From: CAYLKS01 sp964384205 [NCBI: uncultured bacterium]
Lineage (GTDB): Bacteria; JAGOEH01
DNA length: 22,766 bases
Direction: 5' to 3'
Assembly: GCA_964384205.1 (NCBI GenBank)
Contig: CAYLKS010000045.1
Location: 1 to 22,766 of the forward strand
Shown: positions 1 to 10,111 of the stretch, piece after piece
How the letters are laid out: the number at the start of each line of letters is the position of its first letter
Position numbering within the stretch: the stretch's first letter is position 1
Translations under genes and position numbers: made by a program
Notes under the pieces: model-generated
What the model saw: only the letters and a program-made list of their open reading frames with translations
What the model was told of the DNA's origin: nothing
Database searches by the model: none

Positions 1-66
1 TTTGATATTATATATACAGAGGGGATACCATGTCTATTACAATCCCAAATTATATTAAAAAAGATA

Positions 67-95
67 TTGACTTTAGTAAAAAAAATTTATATATA
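67..95 (+). promoter_or_regulatory. Promoter for tRNA-Lys (and probably the B12 operon)
   Basis: A sigma70-type promoter: -35 TTGACT at 67-72, a 17-bp spacer holding an A8 tract (78-85), and -10 TATATA at 90-95. Transcription would start about 102, just before the tRNA at 107. The arrangement is almost the same as the rpsU promoter at 12929-12957. No other promoter is visible before the riboswitch, so this one may also drive the downstream operon. Confidence 0.7.
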
Positions 96-106
96 TAAAA
101 AACAAT

Positions 107-179
107 GCGCCCATAGCTCAATTGGTAGAGCAACTGACTCTTAATCAGTAGGTTTGGGGTTCGATTCCCTATGGGCGCA
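107..179 (+). tRNA. tRNA-Lys (anticodon CTT)
   Basis: A complete 73-nt cloverleaf can be folded by hand. The acceptor stem is GCGCCCA with TGGGCGC, discriminator A at 179. The D stem is GCTC/GAGC with a GG-containing loop. The anticodon stem ACTGA/TCAGT encloses the loop CTCTTAA, so the anticodon is CTT and reads AAG lysine codons. The T stem and loop carry TTCGATT. The 3' CCA is not encoded, so it must be added by nucleotidyltransferase. A run of six T (180-185) follows the acceptor stem directly and could act as a weak terminator. Confidence 0.96.
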
Positions 180-202
180 TTTTTTACATCTAATGATAGA
201 AA

Positions 203-354
203 ATAGGGTTTTACCCAAGGGAAAACGGTGAAAATCCGTTGCGAGCCCGTCGCTGTGAGCGGGGATGAAACCTGCATGATGCCATTGCCAGTATGGTGAG
301 AAGGCGCAGGGAGTAAGGTGATCCGCAAGCCAGAAGACCTGAGTAAAACCTTAT
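203..354 (+). promoter_or_regulatory. Cobalamin (AdoCbl-type) riboswitch aptamer
   Basis: The region matches the conserved cobalamin riboswitch core. It has the AAGGGAA...GGTGAAAATCCG start, the CGTCGCTGTGAGCGGGGATGAAACC-like middle (seen at about 249-273), a GGTGATCCGC segment, and the hallmark B12 box GCCAGAAGACCTG near 329-341. The aptamer is closed by a 12-bp P1 helix that I pair as 203-214 with 343-354, one G·T included. It lies directly upstream of a BtuB-like receptor, the typical target. The expression platform is 355-441: segment 365-372 (CTTCTTCG) is perfectly complementary to 424-431 (CGAAGAAG), inside the 3' arm of the terminator hairpin. This gives a clear antiterminator/terminator switch, and high B12 should terminate transcription. 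Confidence is high for the class; the exact effector (adenosyl- or methyl-/aquo-cobalamin) is not decided here. Confidence 0.95.
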
Positions 355-403
355 ATGACAGAAGCTTCTTCGTGGATCAAGAAGTAAGTCAGTTATAAAC
401 TTT

Positions 404-441
404 AAACCCACTTCTTCTTTCTACGAAGAAGTGGGTTTTTT
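404..441 (+). terminator. Riboswitch-controlled intrinsic terminator
   Basis: A 14-bp perfect stem, 404-417 with 425-438, has a 7-nt loop (TTTCTAC) and is followed by a T run to 441. It sits 19 nt before the start codon of the TonB receptor gene. The 3' arm can instead pair with 365-372, which would prevent the hairpin from forming. This is the OFF structure of the cobalamin riboswitch. Confidence 0.93.
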
Positions 442-459
442 AATTATGGAGAAATTCTA

Positions 460-2451
460 TTGAAAAAAATAACATTAATTTGTTTATTTCTAATCAACTT
501 ACTCACAGCCGATGAAATCAGATTTAAAATAGTCAATTTAAATAATGAACCTATCCCAAAATGTCAAATCAAAATATTTACAAAAGACTCAATATATACA
601 ATATTTTCAGATAATAACGGATATGCAAAATCATCTATTCCTCCAAAAATCAAATACATAATTATTGAAAAAGAATTATACAAAAAAAAATTTATAAAAA
701 ATATTATCAATGATACAATCGTTAAATTAGAACCTATTGTATTCATATTACCAGAATATTCAGTATTTGGAAAAAACTTTCAAAACATATATGCATCTTC
801 AATAGAATCAATAGAAAAAAACAGGTCCACGGAAAATACCAATTTTAATAATCTAATGGTAAATTACGGTTTTTTAATAACCGATTACGGCGGAGAGGGC
901 GGCTTAAAATTACTCAAAATTAGAGGACATCGAAATAATGATATAAAATTTATTCTCGATGATATAATATTAAATAATCCTCAAAATGGAAGCTTTGATC
1001 TTGGGCTTTTAGGAAATCTTAATATCAAAAATATCAATATATTAAAAGAAGGATCTGGAATTTTTAATGGCTCTGGTGCAATGGGAGGTGCTGTTTATTT
1101 AAATACTGGTATGGAAAATAAAATAACCTTAGGTTATGGAAGTTTTGATTTTTTTAATATATCTTTTGAAAATAATTTTCGACCTCTAAATAAATTATCC
1201 ATATCCTATAAAATGAATTATCAAAAAAGTGATGGAGACTATAAATTTAGATATAATTCAAAAAAAACAAAAAAAAGAAAAAATAATGAACACGAATTAG
1301 GCCAATTATATTTTAAATTTCAATATAACAATTCCAACAAATTATATTCACATTTAACTTTGTTTTTTGATTATTTTTATAGAGGAGTTGCAGGGCCAAT
1401 GCGGGGACCAACTCCAAATTCCAATTTGTTAGATAAAAATTTGTACCTCGCATATTCATTAAAAAAAATCTTTACAAACGACTTGATATTTAAAAATGTT
1501 ATAAATTATAATATTTTATATGAAAAATATGTCAATCCACCATATCCTGAAAGTATCCACAAGAATTATGTATTCCATTATAAAGCAACAGTTCAAAAAA
1601 ATTGTGAATATATTAATTTTTGGTCAGAGATTACTTATAACAATGAAAGAATAAATAGCACAAATACTAAAACTGGCAATGCAAATTCTTTTGAATTTTC
1701 TTTTGTCCCTAATTTTGATTTTAGATATTTTAATTTTTTGCCTGGCATTAAATATATTAACTATAAAAATAAAAATTATATTGTATATTCTATTTCTTTA
1801 AATAAAAAAATGAAAAATATAAAATTATACTCAAATTTCTCTAAAAATTATAATTTTCCAACCTTTAACGATCTTTACTGGTCTCCAGGCGGAAATCCTG
1901 AGCTTAATCCGGAATTTTCTCAAAATATTTCAATTGGTGGTAAGTTAGAAACTAATAAAATAAAACTGGATTTATCATTTTATAACAAAAAGTATACTGA
2001 CTTGATAATGTGGAAGCCTGTTTCAGCAATGGTATGGTCGCCATTTAATATTTCAAAAGCAGAAGGATATGGCATTGAAATATTAAGTACCATAACAATA
2101 AAAAAATATATCACTCTTAAAAGTAAATATAATTTTCAAAAAATGGAATTAGCAAATGGATTATCTCCTGTATATTATCCTAAACATACTTTTAATGAAG
2201 TAATAGGTTTTACTTCCAGATATTTTGATATTAATTTATTTATTAATTTTTATGACAAAGTTTTCTACAGCCATGATAATTTATTAAAATTACCATCTTA
2301 TTGGTTATTCAATAGCATATTCAGCTTTAAATTAAATAACTATCTATTATCCATGGAATTAAATAATATTTTTAATAAAGAATATGTCGTTGTGAAAAAT
2401 TATCCAATGCCCGGGCGCAATTTTAAATTCTTTATTTCCAAAAAATTTTAA
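460..2451 (+). CDS. btuB: BtuB-like TonB-dependent outer-membrane receptor (vitamin B12)
   Basis: 663 aa, TTG start with GGAG at 448-451, 8 nt upstream. Residues 1-17 form a signal peptide ending LLTA. About 18-90 look like a carboxypeptidase-regulatory-like beta domain, common in FCB TonB receptors. A plug domain follows at about 105-215, with the IRGH...DD(I)ILNNP and G(S)GAMGGAVYLNTG motifs. The rest is a beta-barrel rich in alternating aromatic residues. It contains the receptor motif GGNPELNPE and ends in the BtuB-type closure NIFNKEYVVVKNYPMPGRNF and a terminal phenylalanine, as outer-membrane barrels do. It would import cobalamin across the outer membrane using TonB energy. The substrate is inferred from the cobalamin riboswitch just upstream and the BtuG-like gene 16 nt downstream; the protein alone shows only the receptor class. 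Confidence 0.88.
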   Translation: MKKITLICLFLINLLTADEIRFKIVNLNNEPIPKCQIKIFTKDSIYTIFSDNNGYAKSSIPPKIKYIIIEKELYKKKFIKNIINDTIVKLEPIVFILPEYSVFGKNFQNIYASSIESIEKNRSTENTNFNNLMVNYGFLITDYGGEGGLKLLKIRGHRNNDIKFILDDIILNNPQNGSFDLGLLGNLNIKNINILKEGSGIFNGSGAMGGAVYLNTGMENKITLGYGSFDFFNISFENNFRPLNKLSISYKMNYQKSDGDYKFRYNSKKTKKRKNNEHELGQLYFKFQYNNSNKLYSHLTLFFDYFYRGVAGPMRGPTPNSNLLDKNLYLAYSLKKIFTNDLIFKNVINYNILYEKYVNPPYPESIHKNYVFHYKATVQKNCEYINFWSEITYNNERINSTNTKTGNANSFEFSFVPNFDFRYFNFLPGIKYINYKNKNYIVYSISLNKKMKNIKLYSNFSKNYNFPTFNDLYWSPGGNPELNPEFSQNISIGGKLETNKIKLDLSFYNKKYTDLIMWKPVSAMVWSPFNISKAEGYGIEILSTITIKKYITLKSKYNFQKMELANGLSPVYYPKHTFNEVIGFTSRYFDINLFINFYDKVFYSHDNLLKLPSYWLFNSIFSFKLNNYLLSMELNNIFNKEYVVVKNYPMPGRNFKFFISKKF

Positions 2452-2467
2452 AAAAGGAGATACTATT

Positions 2468-3481
2468 ATGAAAAAACTATCCATTTTGTTTATTTTAAGT
2501 TTTACTATCCTCTTTTTGATGTGCTCAGACAAAGAAGATAAAAAAGAAGAAACTAATCTAAACCAAAGCGCATACATATTATGTCAGGGTAGCTGGATGA
2601 AAAGTAATGCTTCAATATTCTTATACGATCTTAAAAACAATGCTTTATCTGATAAAAAATACTTAGGAATTGGTGATGTTGTCGATGATGGTATTTTATA
2701 TAATGACAAAATTTATATGGCAAGCTATGGTGATAATCAACTTCTTATATTAGATACAAAAAATGGTAAAATCGATTCTGTAGATTTAGCAGGAGCAGGA
2801 CCTCAATCTGTTGCTATAGCAAATGATAAAATTTACATTACATGTGATAATATAGATTCCGTATATATTTTAAAATTATCTGATTACAGTAAAATTAAAT
2901 CCATTTATACTGGATCAGACCCATGGGCAATTACTGCATACAAAGGAAAAGTATATGTAGCAAATACAGAATACGATGAATCAACATATAGTTATGGACA
3001 AGGTAAAGTCGCAGTTATAGAAAACGATAGCCTTATAAAAACAATTGAAGTTGGAACTAATCCTACGGATGTAACAATTATCAATGGAGCTCTTTATGTT
3101 TTATGTACAGGAGATTATTATAGCATTAATTCTACAGTTTACGAATATAATATTGATAATTACAGCTTAATAGATTCTCTTGATCTTGGATATATGGGAG
3201 TTACCAAATTAATTACTTATGAGAATGAAATCTATTCTACTATATTATATTCACAGGGTTTTATGGGAATTTTAAAATATAATATTAGCTTAAGCCCTGA
3301 AAGCATCGAAGAATTTTTAAATTACGGTACACATATTACTATAAATGATGATAATATTTTAGTTACAAAATCGACAACATATTCAGATCCTGGATTTTTA
3401 TTTATTTTAAATAAAAATACAAAAGAAGTTATTGATAGTGTACAAGTAGGAATAGCACCTTCTTATATTATTGTAAAATAA
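2468..3481 (+). CDS. BtuG-like beta-propeller lipoprotein (YncE/DUF5074 type)
   Basis: 337 aa, ATG start with AGGAG 7-8 nt upstream, 16 nt after the receptor gene. The N-terminus is a signal sequence ending FLM-Cys19-SD. The lipobox is loose (Met at -1), so lipidation is likely but not certain. The rest is a repeated propeller pattern: blades with KIY(I/M), a 'G..P..(V/I).I' step (for example VGTNPTDVTI and VGIAPSYIIV) and D-T/K-N-G turns, about six or seven blades. This matches the YncE/DUF5074 lipoproteins. In Bacteroides, BtuG is such a propeller, sits on the cell surface next to BtuB and captures B12 with very high affinity. Family and position make the same job here the best guess. Alternative: a propeller accessory of another TonB receptor type. 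The operon ends at the hairpin 3501-3536. Confidence 0.78.
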   Translation: MKKLSILFILSFTILFLMCSDKEDKKEETNLNQSAYILCQGSWMKSNASIFLYDLKNNALSDKKYLGIGDVVDDGILYNDKIYMASYGDNQLLILDTKNGKIDSVDLAGAGPQSVAIANDKIYITCDNIDSVYILKLSDYSKIKSIYTGSDPWAITAYKGKVYVANTEYDESTYSYGQGKVAVIENDSLIKTIEVGTNPTDVTIINGALYVLCTGDYYSINSTVYEYNIDNYSLIDSLDLGYMGVTKLITYENEIYSTILYSQGFMGILKYNISLSPESIEEFLNYGTHITINDDNILVTKSTTYSDPGFLFILNKNTKEVIDSVQVGIAPSYIIVK

Positions 3482-3500
3482 AATCCCTTCCAGTTAAAAT

Positions 3501-3534
3501 AAAAAAGGAAGCTCTCTTTATAGAGCTTCCTTTT

Positions 3535-3536
<2 letters not shown>
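3501..3536. terminator. Bidirectional intrinsic terminator
   Basis: A 15-bp perfect stem (3501-3515 with 3522-3536) and a 6-nt loop. Its outer six pairs are A-T, so both strands present a U tract. It lies between the convergent BtuG-like gene (plus) and purA (minus) and can end both transcripts. The purA stop codon (3535-3537) overlaps its edge. Confidence 0.92.
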
Positions 3537-5156
<1,620 letters not shown>

Positions 5157-5158
5157 AT

Positions 5159-5734
5159 CTACCTCCGGTAATTCATCCCTTCTTGAAAAGCCTTAATATT
5201 TAAATCAACAAATTTAGGTTTTACTCTTTCTTTAATAGTTTCTATCCAAATTTCTTCTTTAAATTTAAGATATTGATTCAATAGGCCCATCATTATAGTA
5301 TTTACAGTTTTAATATTTCCTAATTTTGTTGCAATATCGACAACATTAACAAAAGAATATTTTATATTTTGTTTTTCAAGATATTCTTCGATATTATCAG
5401 GATAGGTTCCAAGCCCTGAGGATACAGTTGTAGGGATAATTTTCTGATCACTACTGATAAGCATGCCATCTTTTTTTAATAAGTTAAGAAATCTAACACT
5501 TTCCATATATTCAAATGATACTATAAAATCTGCTTCTGCTTCAGCAATTTTTGGAGAAAAAACAACATCTCCATACTTTATTTGACTTGTAACTGTTCCT
5601 CCTCTTTGAGCCATACCATGAATTTCATTTTTTTTAACATCAAAACCTTGTTTCAAAAGAACATCTGATAAAATTTCAGAAGCAAGAAGAATTCCCTGCC
5701 CACCAACACCTACTAAAAGAATACTATTTATCAT
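5159..5734 (-). CDS. iorB: Indolepyruvate:ferredoxin oxidoreductase, beta subunit
   Basis: 191 aa, a 2-oxoacid:ferredoxin oxidoreductase gamma-type domain. It starts MINSILLVGVGGQGILLAS and has the GMAQRGGTVTSQIKYG motif shared by IorB and PorG/KorC subunits. With IorA it converts indole-, phenyl- or p-hydroxyphenyl-pyruvate and CoA to the aryl-acetyl-CoA, CO2 and reduced ferredoxin. The gene overlaps the end of iorA by 11 nt and has a GGAGG site inside iorA, which implies translational coupling and a fixed subunit ratio. Full length for the family. Confidence 0.95.
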   Translation of the reverse strand: MINSILLVGVGGQGILLASEILSDVLLKQGFDVKKNEIHGMAQRGGTVTSQIKYGDVVFSPKIAEAEADFIVSFEYMESVRFLNLLKKDGMLISSDQKIIPTTVSSGLGTYPDNIEEYLEKQNIKYSFVNVVDIATKLGNIKTVNTIMMGLLNQYLKFKEEIWIETIKERVKPKFVDLNIKAFQEGMNYRR

Positions 5735-7475
5735 TTGAATCCTCCTGTTTTATTGCATTAAAAGGACATACCTGAGCACATAATGAACATCCCGTGCATA
5801 AAAATCTGTCAATATAAACTTTTTCTCCATCATAGAAAATAGCCGGACAGCCAATTTTTAAACATGCTTTACATTTTGTACAAGCATCTTGATCAATATA
5901 ATAAGGAGGATTCTTAACTCCTGTTGGCAATAAGGCACATGGAGCAGAACTTATAATTACAGAAGGTTCTTTTAAATTTAAATGTTTATTTAGAACTTCT
6001 TTTGTTTCTTTAAGGTCATACGGATTTATTCTATCTACTTCTTTTACTCCCACTGCTTTACAAACTTTTTCTAAATCTAATCTTGTAGTTTTTTCACCAT
6101 TTATTTTAATGCCAGTTACAGGATTAGGCTGATGTCCTGTCATAGCTGTTATATCATTATCTAAAATAATCACAGTAGTATTTAACTTATTATAAACAGC
6201 ATCAATCAGTCCTGTTATACCTGAATGAATGAATGTACTATCCCCAATAGTTGCTACGACTTTAGTATCATCATTTGCGCGCTGTTTAATCATTTCAAAA
6301 CCATTAGCATTGGTAATACTAGCCCCCATACAAATACAAGTATGCATGGCATTTAATGGAGGCATAAAACCTAATGTATAACAACCGATATCGCCATTGA
6401 CATAAGATTTACTTTTATTTAAAGAAAAATACACTCCTCTATGAGGACATCCAGGACATAATACAGGTGGTCTTGATGGAAGCTCAGGAACTTCATAAGT
6501 TTTCTGTTTTTTATTATGGAAAATTTCATTCAGTATATCCACTGATAACTCAAAATAAATCGGAACTTTATCTTTACCAGCATCTACTTTGATATTAAAA
6601 AATTTAATTTGTTCTTCAATAACTGGTTCTAATTCTTCAATGACATACATTTTTTCTACTTTACTTCTAAAATCTTCTATTAATTTAACAGGTATTGGAA
6701 AAACCATACCCAATTTTAAAATACTTGCTTCTGGGAAAGCTTCTTTTACATAATTATATGTCAAAGCACTGGTTACAATACCTAATCTGGTATCTTTCAT
6801 TTCGAGTTTATTTAATTCTGAAGTATTATTATATTCTCTTATTTTCTTTATTTTTTCTTCTAATTGTTTATGATGAATTCGTGCAAGATAAGGAAGGCTC
6901 ATAAATTTACCATCAGCAAAATCAAATTCGAATTTTGTTTCTTCTCTTATCGGATCATTAATTTCAACAACTGTTTTTGTATGTGATATTAAAGTTGTAA
7001 GCCGGATGATAACAGGAATATCAAATGCTTCAGAAATTTGAAATGCTAATTTTGTAAAATCTTTAGCCTCCTGACTATTTGCAGGTTCTAATACCGGAAT
7101 TTTTGCAAAAACACCATAGCGCCTATTATCCTGCTCATTTTGAGAAGAATGCATTGAAGGATCATCTGCTGTAACAATAACAAATCCTTTTTTTACACCA
7201 TTATATGCTGCTGTAAAAAGTGGATCAGCTGCTACATTAAGTCCCACATGTTTCATACATGCTAAAGCTCTGCCGCCAGCCATAGCAGCACCATATGCAG
7301 TTTCTAAAGCTGTCTTTTCATTTGCAGTCCATGCAGAAGAAATCTCCGGATAGCTTTTCCCTATTGTTTCTAATATTTCAGTACTGGGTGTGCCAGGATA
7401 AGCACAAGCAACAGCACAATTTGCTTCAAAAGCACCTCTTGCAATTGCTTCATTTCCTGATAACAATACTTTCAT
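5724..7475 (-). CDS. iorA: Indolepyruvate:ferredoxin oxidoreductase, alpha subunit
   Basis: 583 aa, ATG with TAAGGAGA upstream. The N-terminal pyrimidine-binding part carries the GNEAIARGA and YPGTPSTEI motifs. The central thiamine-pyrophosphate part has CPGCPHRG, GDIGCYTLGF and the GDSTFIHSGITGL...DNDITAMTGHQPNP cofactor motif. The C-terminal ferredoxin domain has two [4Fe-4S] sets: Cys532/535/538/543 in the IorA-specific CxxCxxCxxxxCP spacing, and Cys560/563/566/570. It oxidises aromatic 2-oxoacids from Trp, Phe and Tyr transamination and reduces ferredoxin. The enzyme is oxygen-sensitive, so it points to an anaerobe. It is the first gene of a four-gene minus-strand operon (iorA-iorB-STAS-purA). 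Confidence 0.96.
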   Translation of the reverse strand: MKVLLSGNEAIARGAFEANCAVACAYPGTPSTEILETIGKSYPEISSAWTANEKTALETAYGAAMAGGRALACMKHVGLNVAADPLFTAAYNGVKKGFVIVTADDPSMHSSQNEQDNRRYGVFAKIPVLEPANSQEAKDFTKLAFQISEAFDIPVIIRLTTLISHTKTVVEINDPIREETKFEFDFADGKFMSLPYLARIHHKQLEEKIKKIREYNNTSELNKLEMKDTRLGIVTSALTYNYVKEAFPEASILKLGMVFPIPVKLIEDFRSKVEKMYVIEELEPVIEEQIKFFNIKVDAGKDKVPIYFELSVDILNEIFHNKKQKTYEVPELPSRPPVLCPGCPHRGVYFSLNKSKSYVNGDIGCYTLGFMPPLNAMHTCICMGASITNANGFEMIKQRANDDTKVVATIGDSTFIHSGITGLIDAVYNKLNTTVIILDNDITAMTGHQPNPVTGIKINGEKTTRLDLEKVCKAVGVKEVDRINPYDLKETKEVLNKHLNLKEPSVIISSAPCALLPTGVKNPPYYIDQDACTKCKACLKIGCPAIFYDGEKVYIDRFLCTGCSLCAQVCPFNAIKQEDSNDK

Positions 7476-7492
7476 ATTTTCTCCTTATTTGA

Positions 7493-7521
7493 TAAATAAC
7501 TATCTCTTATATTATAGTCAA
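7493..7521 (-). promoter_or_regulatory. Possible promoter of the ior operon
   Basis: On the minus strand TTGACT (7516-7521) is followed after 17 bp by TATTTA (7493-7498). That resembles the TTGACT-N17-TATATA promoters elsewhere in the window but leaves a leader of only about 10 nt. A perfect TATAAT also occurs at 7511-7516, but with only a poor -35 (CAGTAG) 17 bp upstream. One of the two probably starts the operon; I cannot choose between them. Confidence 0.4.
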
Positions 7522-7559
7522 GTCTTTTTTTTACTACTGTTATTTTTATTTTTTTAAAC

Positions 7560-7592
7560 AAAGAGAGAGAAAGAAGCTCTTTCTCTCTCTTT
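7560..7592 (-). terminator. Intrinsic terminator of the 2-oxoacid oxidoreductase operon
   Basis: A 15-bp perfect purine/pyrimidine stem (7560-7574 with 7578-7592) has a 3-nt loop and lies 12 nt beyond the stop of the fused beta-gamma gene. On the minus strand it is followed by TTTGTTT-like sequence, so the U tract is interrupted but usable. It separates this operon from the ior operon. Confidence 0.8.
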
Positions 7593-7604
7593 TAATAATC
7601 TCTT

Positions 7605-9044
7605 TTATTTGATAAAAGGTTTTACAGCGTCAACACCTGCAAGAATTGCTTTTTTATTTAATTCAATTAATTTTTCTTTTTTAATTATAGAAGGTAATAA
7701 TTCTATAATAAGATTATAATCAATTAATCCTGTATAATAAACATAAGCTCCAACTGCTACCATATTAGCAGCTTTTAAATTTCCAACTTTATCTGCAATT
7801 TCTGTAAAAGCAATAGGAATAACTTCACAATCAGGATTACTATATTCAATATCTATCATTGAAGTATTATAAAAAATAATACCACCTTTTCTCACCTTTG
7901 GACCAAATTTTTCAAGAGATGGTTTATTCATTGCAATTAATACATCTGGTATATTTGTTAAAGGAGAACCTATTCTTTTATCAAAAATATTTACTTGGCA
8001 ATTAGCAGTACCTCCTCTCATTTCAGGACCATAAGAAGGTATCCAGCTAACATTAAATCCCTGATACATTCCAGCTTCTGCTAAAGCCTTACCTAAAAGA
8101 AGAACTCCCTGGCCACCAAATCCAGCAATTTTAATTTGAGGATTCTTATAATCATCTTTTCTTGGCTTCGATTCATATTGATTCTTAATTTCAGCAGATT
8201 CTAAATCCAAAGACTTATGCAAAGTTCCAAAATCGAATATATGATGTTTTTCCAAATAATGAAATTCTCTTTCTTCTGTTGTGTCCTTATAAACTCCTAA
8301 CTTAAAATAAGGCAACATATTTTCAACCATAAAATCTCTTGCCTTCACAGGATCAACCTTCCAACCAGAAGGACATTGAGATAAAACTTCAACAAGACTA
8401 TAACCTTTATTTTCAATTTGATTTTGTATTGCTTTTCTAATTGCTTTTCTTGCTTTCATAACATGTGCAGCATCATGCAATGAAACTCTCTCAAGATATG
8501 CAACATTTTCTAAAGTAGATAACAATTCACAAACTTTAAGCGGATAACCTGCTTCTTCAATTCTTCTACCATAAGGAGAAGTAGTAGTCTTCTGTCCAAT
8601 TAATGTTGTAGGAGCCATTTGCCCACCAGTCATGCCGTAAATTGCATTATTGATAAAAATAGTAGTAATATTTTCACCTCTATTTGCGGCATGTAATAAT
8701 TCATTACCTCCAATTGCCGCAAGATCTCCATCTCCCTGATAAGAAATAACAATACTATCAGGTCTTGCTCTTTTTATTGCTGTTGCAACAGCTTGTGCCC
8801 TACCATGGGCCACCTGAATATTTCCCGTATCAAAATAATAATATGCAAAAACACTACAACCAACTGGACTTATTAATATTGTTCTATCCCTAATACCAAA
8901 ATCATCTATAGCTTCTGCTAAAATTTTATGTACTTCCCCATGTCCACAACCCGGGCAATAATGAGTATTAACCTTATCACTACCGGGTTTCCTTTCAAAA
9001 ACATCATAAAAAGATTTTGGAGCTTGTAATACTAAATTTTCCAT
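7605..9044 (-). CDS. 2-oxoacid:ferredoxin oxidoreductase, fused beta-gamma subunit
   Basis: 479 aa. Residues 1 to about 300 form the thiamine-diphosphate beta subunit, with YCPGCGHGE, the YQGDGDLAAIGG core, and NNAIYGMTGGQMAPTT completing the Mg/TPP site. From about 300 comes a gamma domain with GFGGQGVLLLGKALAEAG and the PSYGPEMRGGTANCQV motif. In many relatives these are separate genes. The enzyme decarboxylates a 2-oxoacid to its acyl-CoA and reduces ferredoxin. The substrate (branched-chain 2-oxoacids as in VorABCD, or 2-oxoglutarate as in KorABCD) cannot be fixed by eye. A GTG at 9053 would add three residues, but ATG 9044 follows the GAGGTGG site and is preferred. It is the last gene of the operon. 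Confidence 0.93.
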   Translation of the reverse strand: MENLVLQAPKSFYDVFERKPGSDKVNTHYCPGCGHGEVHKILAEAIDDFGIRDRTILISPVGCSVFAYYYFDTGNIQVAHGRAQAVATAIKRARPDSIVISYQGDGDLAAIGGNELLHAANRGENITTIFINNAIYGMTGGQMAPTTLIGQKTTTSPYGRRIEEAGYPLKVCELLSTLENVAYLERVSLHDAAHVMKARKAIRKAIQNQIENKGYSLVEVLSQCPSGWKVDPVKARDFMVENMLPYFKLGVYKDTTEEREFHYLEKHHIFDFGTLHKSLDLESAEIKNQYESKPRKDDYKNPQIKIAGFGGQGVLLLGKALAEAGMYQGFNVSWIPSYGPEMRGGTANCQVNIFDKRIGSPLTNIPDVLIAMNKPSLEKFGPKVRKGGIIFYNTSMIDIEYSNPDCEVIPIAFTEIADKVGNLKAANMVAVGAYVYYTGLIDYNLIIELLPSIIKKEKLIELNKKAILAGVDAVKPFIK

Positions 9045-9055
9045 ATTTCCCACCT

Positions 9056-10099
9056 CTATTTTATCTCATTAATTTTTTTAGTTACTTCTTCTATTGAAGG
9101 AATATTTCCACCAAACCTTGTATATAATTCTACCGGGATTTTACCATTTACTGCTAATTTTACATCTTCTACAAGCATTCCAGTACTCATCTCTACAACA
9201 AGAATCTTTTTAACATTATTAGCAAGTTCTTGTATTTTCTTAGTTGGAAATGGCCATAATGTAATCGGCCTTAAAAGTCCTATTTTTTCTCCTTCTTTTC
9301 TAGCAGCCTCTACTATTGAATATAGAACTCTTGATACAATACCATATCCAATAAGCAATATTTCTGCATCTTCTGCATAAAATTCTTCAAATAGCACTTC
9401 ATTTTCTTCAATTTCTTTATATTTCTTATATAACTTTTTAATATGCTCTTCTTGTTCATCAGGCTCAAGATTAATTGAAGTAATTAAATTTTTTCTTGAA
9501 TCTTTATCACCATAAAGAGCCCAATCTTTCCTTTCTGGTTTGATTACTTTATCTTTAAATTCCACAGATTCCATCATCTGACCAATAACACCATCTGCTA
9601 AAATAACACCAGGATTTCTATATTTATCTGTTAAATCAAAAATAGTATATGTTAAATCTGCCATTTCCTGTACACTATTTGGAGCAACTGTTATAAGTCT
9701 ATAATTACCATGACCTCCACCTTTTACAACCTGAAAATAATCAGCTTGTTCAGGAGCAATATTACCAAGCCCGGGTCCACCTCTCATAATGTAGGCAATA
9801 ACTGCTGGCAATTCTGAACCTGCCAGATAAGAAATACCCTCTTGCATAAGACTTATGCCAGGACCAGAAGAACCGGTCATTGTTCTTTCTCCAGCAGCAG
9901 CTGCACCATACAACATATTTATAGATGAAACTTCTGATTCTGCTTGAACGAATGTTCTTCCTACTAAAGGGAAATAATAAGAAGCTGCCTCTGCAATTTC
10001 ACTTGCAGGAGTTATCGGATATCCAAAATAAGATTCACATCCTGCAAGTATTGCCGCTTTTACTATAGCTTCATTTCCTTTAATTAATTGTTTTGCCAT
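9056..10099 (-). CDS. 2-oxoacid:ferredoxin oxidoreductase, alpha subunit (VorB/KorA type)
   Basis: 347 aa, ATG with AGGAG. The N-terminal pyrimidine-binding domain has [21 protein letters not shown] and the [19 protein letters not shown] motif, then [15 protein letters not shown]. The C-terminal transketolase-C-like domain ends in RFGGNIPS. Length and motif wording fit the roughly 350-aa subunits annotated as VorB (3-methyl-2-oxobutanoate:ferredoxin oxidoreductase) better than the long PorA type. With the ferredoxin upstream and the beta-gamma fusion 11 nt downstream it makes a complete delta-alpha-(beta-gamma) enzyme. Oxidation of branched-chain 2-oxoacids would pair well with the neighbouring aryl-pyruvate enzyme, but that is inference. 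Confidence 0.93.
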   Translation of the reverse strand: MAKQLIKGNEAIVKAAILAGCESYFGYPITPASEIAEAASYYFPLVGRTFVQAESEVSSINMLYGAAAAGERTMTGSSGPGISLMQEGISYLAGSELPAVIAYIMRGGPGLGNIAPEQADYFQVVKGGGHGNYRLITVAPNSVQEMADLTYTIFDLTDKYRNPGVILADGVIGQMMESVEFKDKVIKPERKDWALYGDKDSRKNLITSINLEPDEQEEHIKKLYKKYKEIEENEVLFEEFYAEDAEILLIGYGIVSRVLYSIVEAARKEGEKIGLLRPITLWPFPTKKIQELANNVKKILVVEMSTGMLVEDVKLAVNGKIPVELYTRFGGNIPSIEEVTKKINEIK

Positions 10100-10111
10100 A
10101 ATAATCTCCTC

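Noticed and set aside
30-98. Tiny open frame (22 codons) with a GAGGGG-like site upstream of the tRNA promoter
   Set aside because: Too short to support; its second half overlaps the tRNA promoter and the composition is plain AT-rich spacer.
50-411. Minus-strand open frames across the tRNA and riboswitch (92 and 66 codons)
   Set aside because: They are reverse-strand shadows of structured RNA; no ribosome-binding site and no protein-like pattern.
6695-7492. Plus-strand frames opposite iorA
   Set aside because: Antisense shadows of a well-supported gene; no start signals or conserved motifs.
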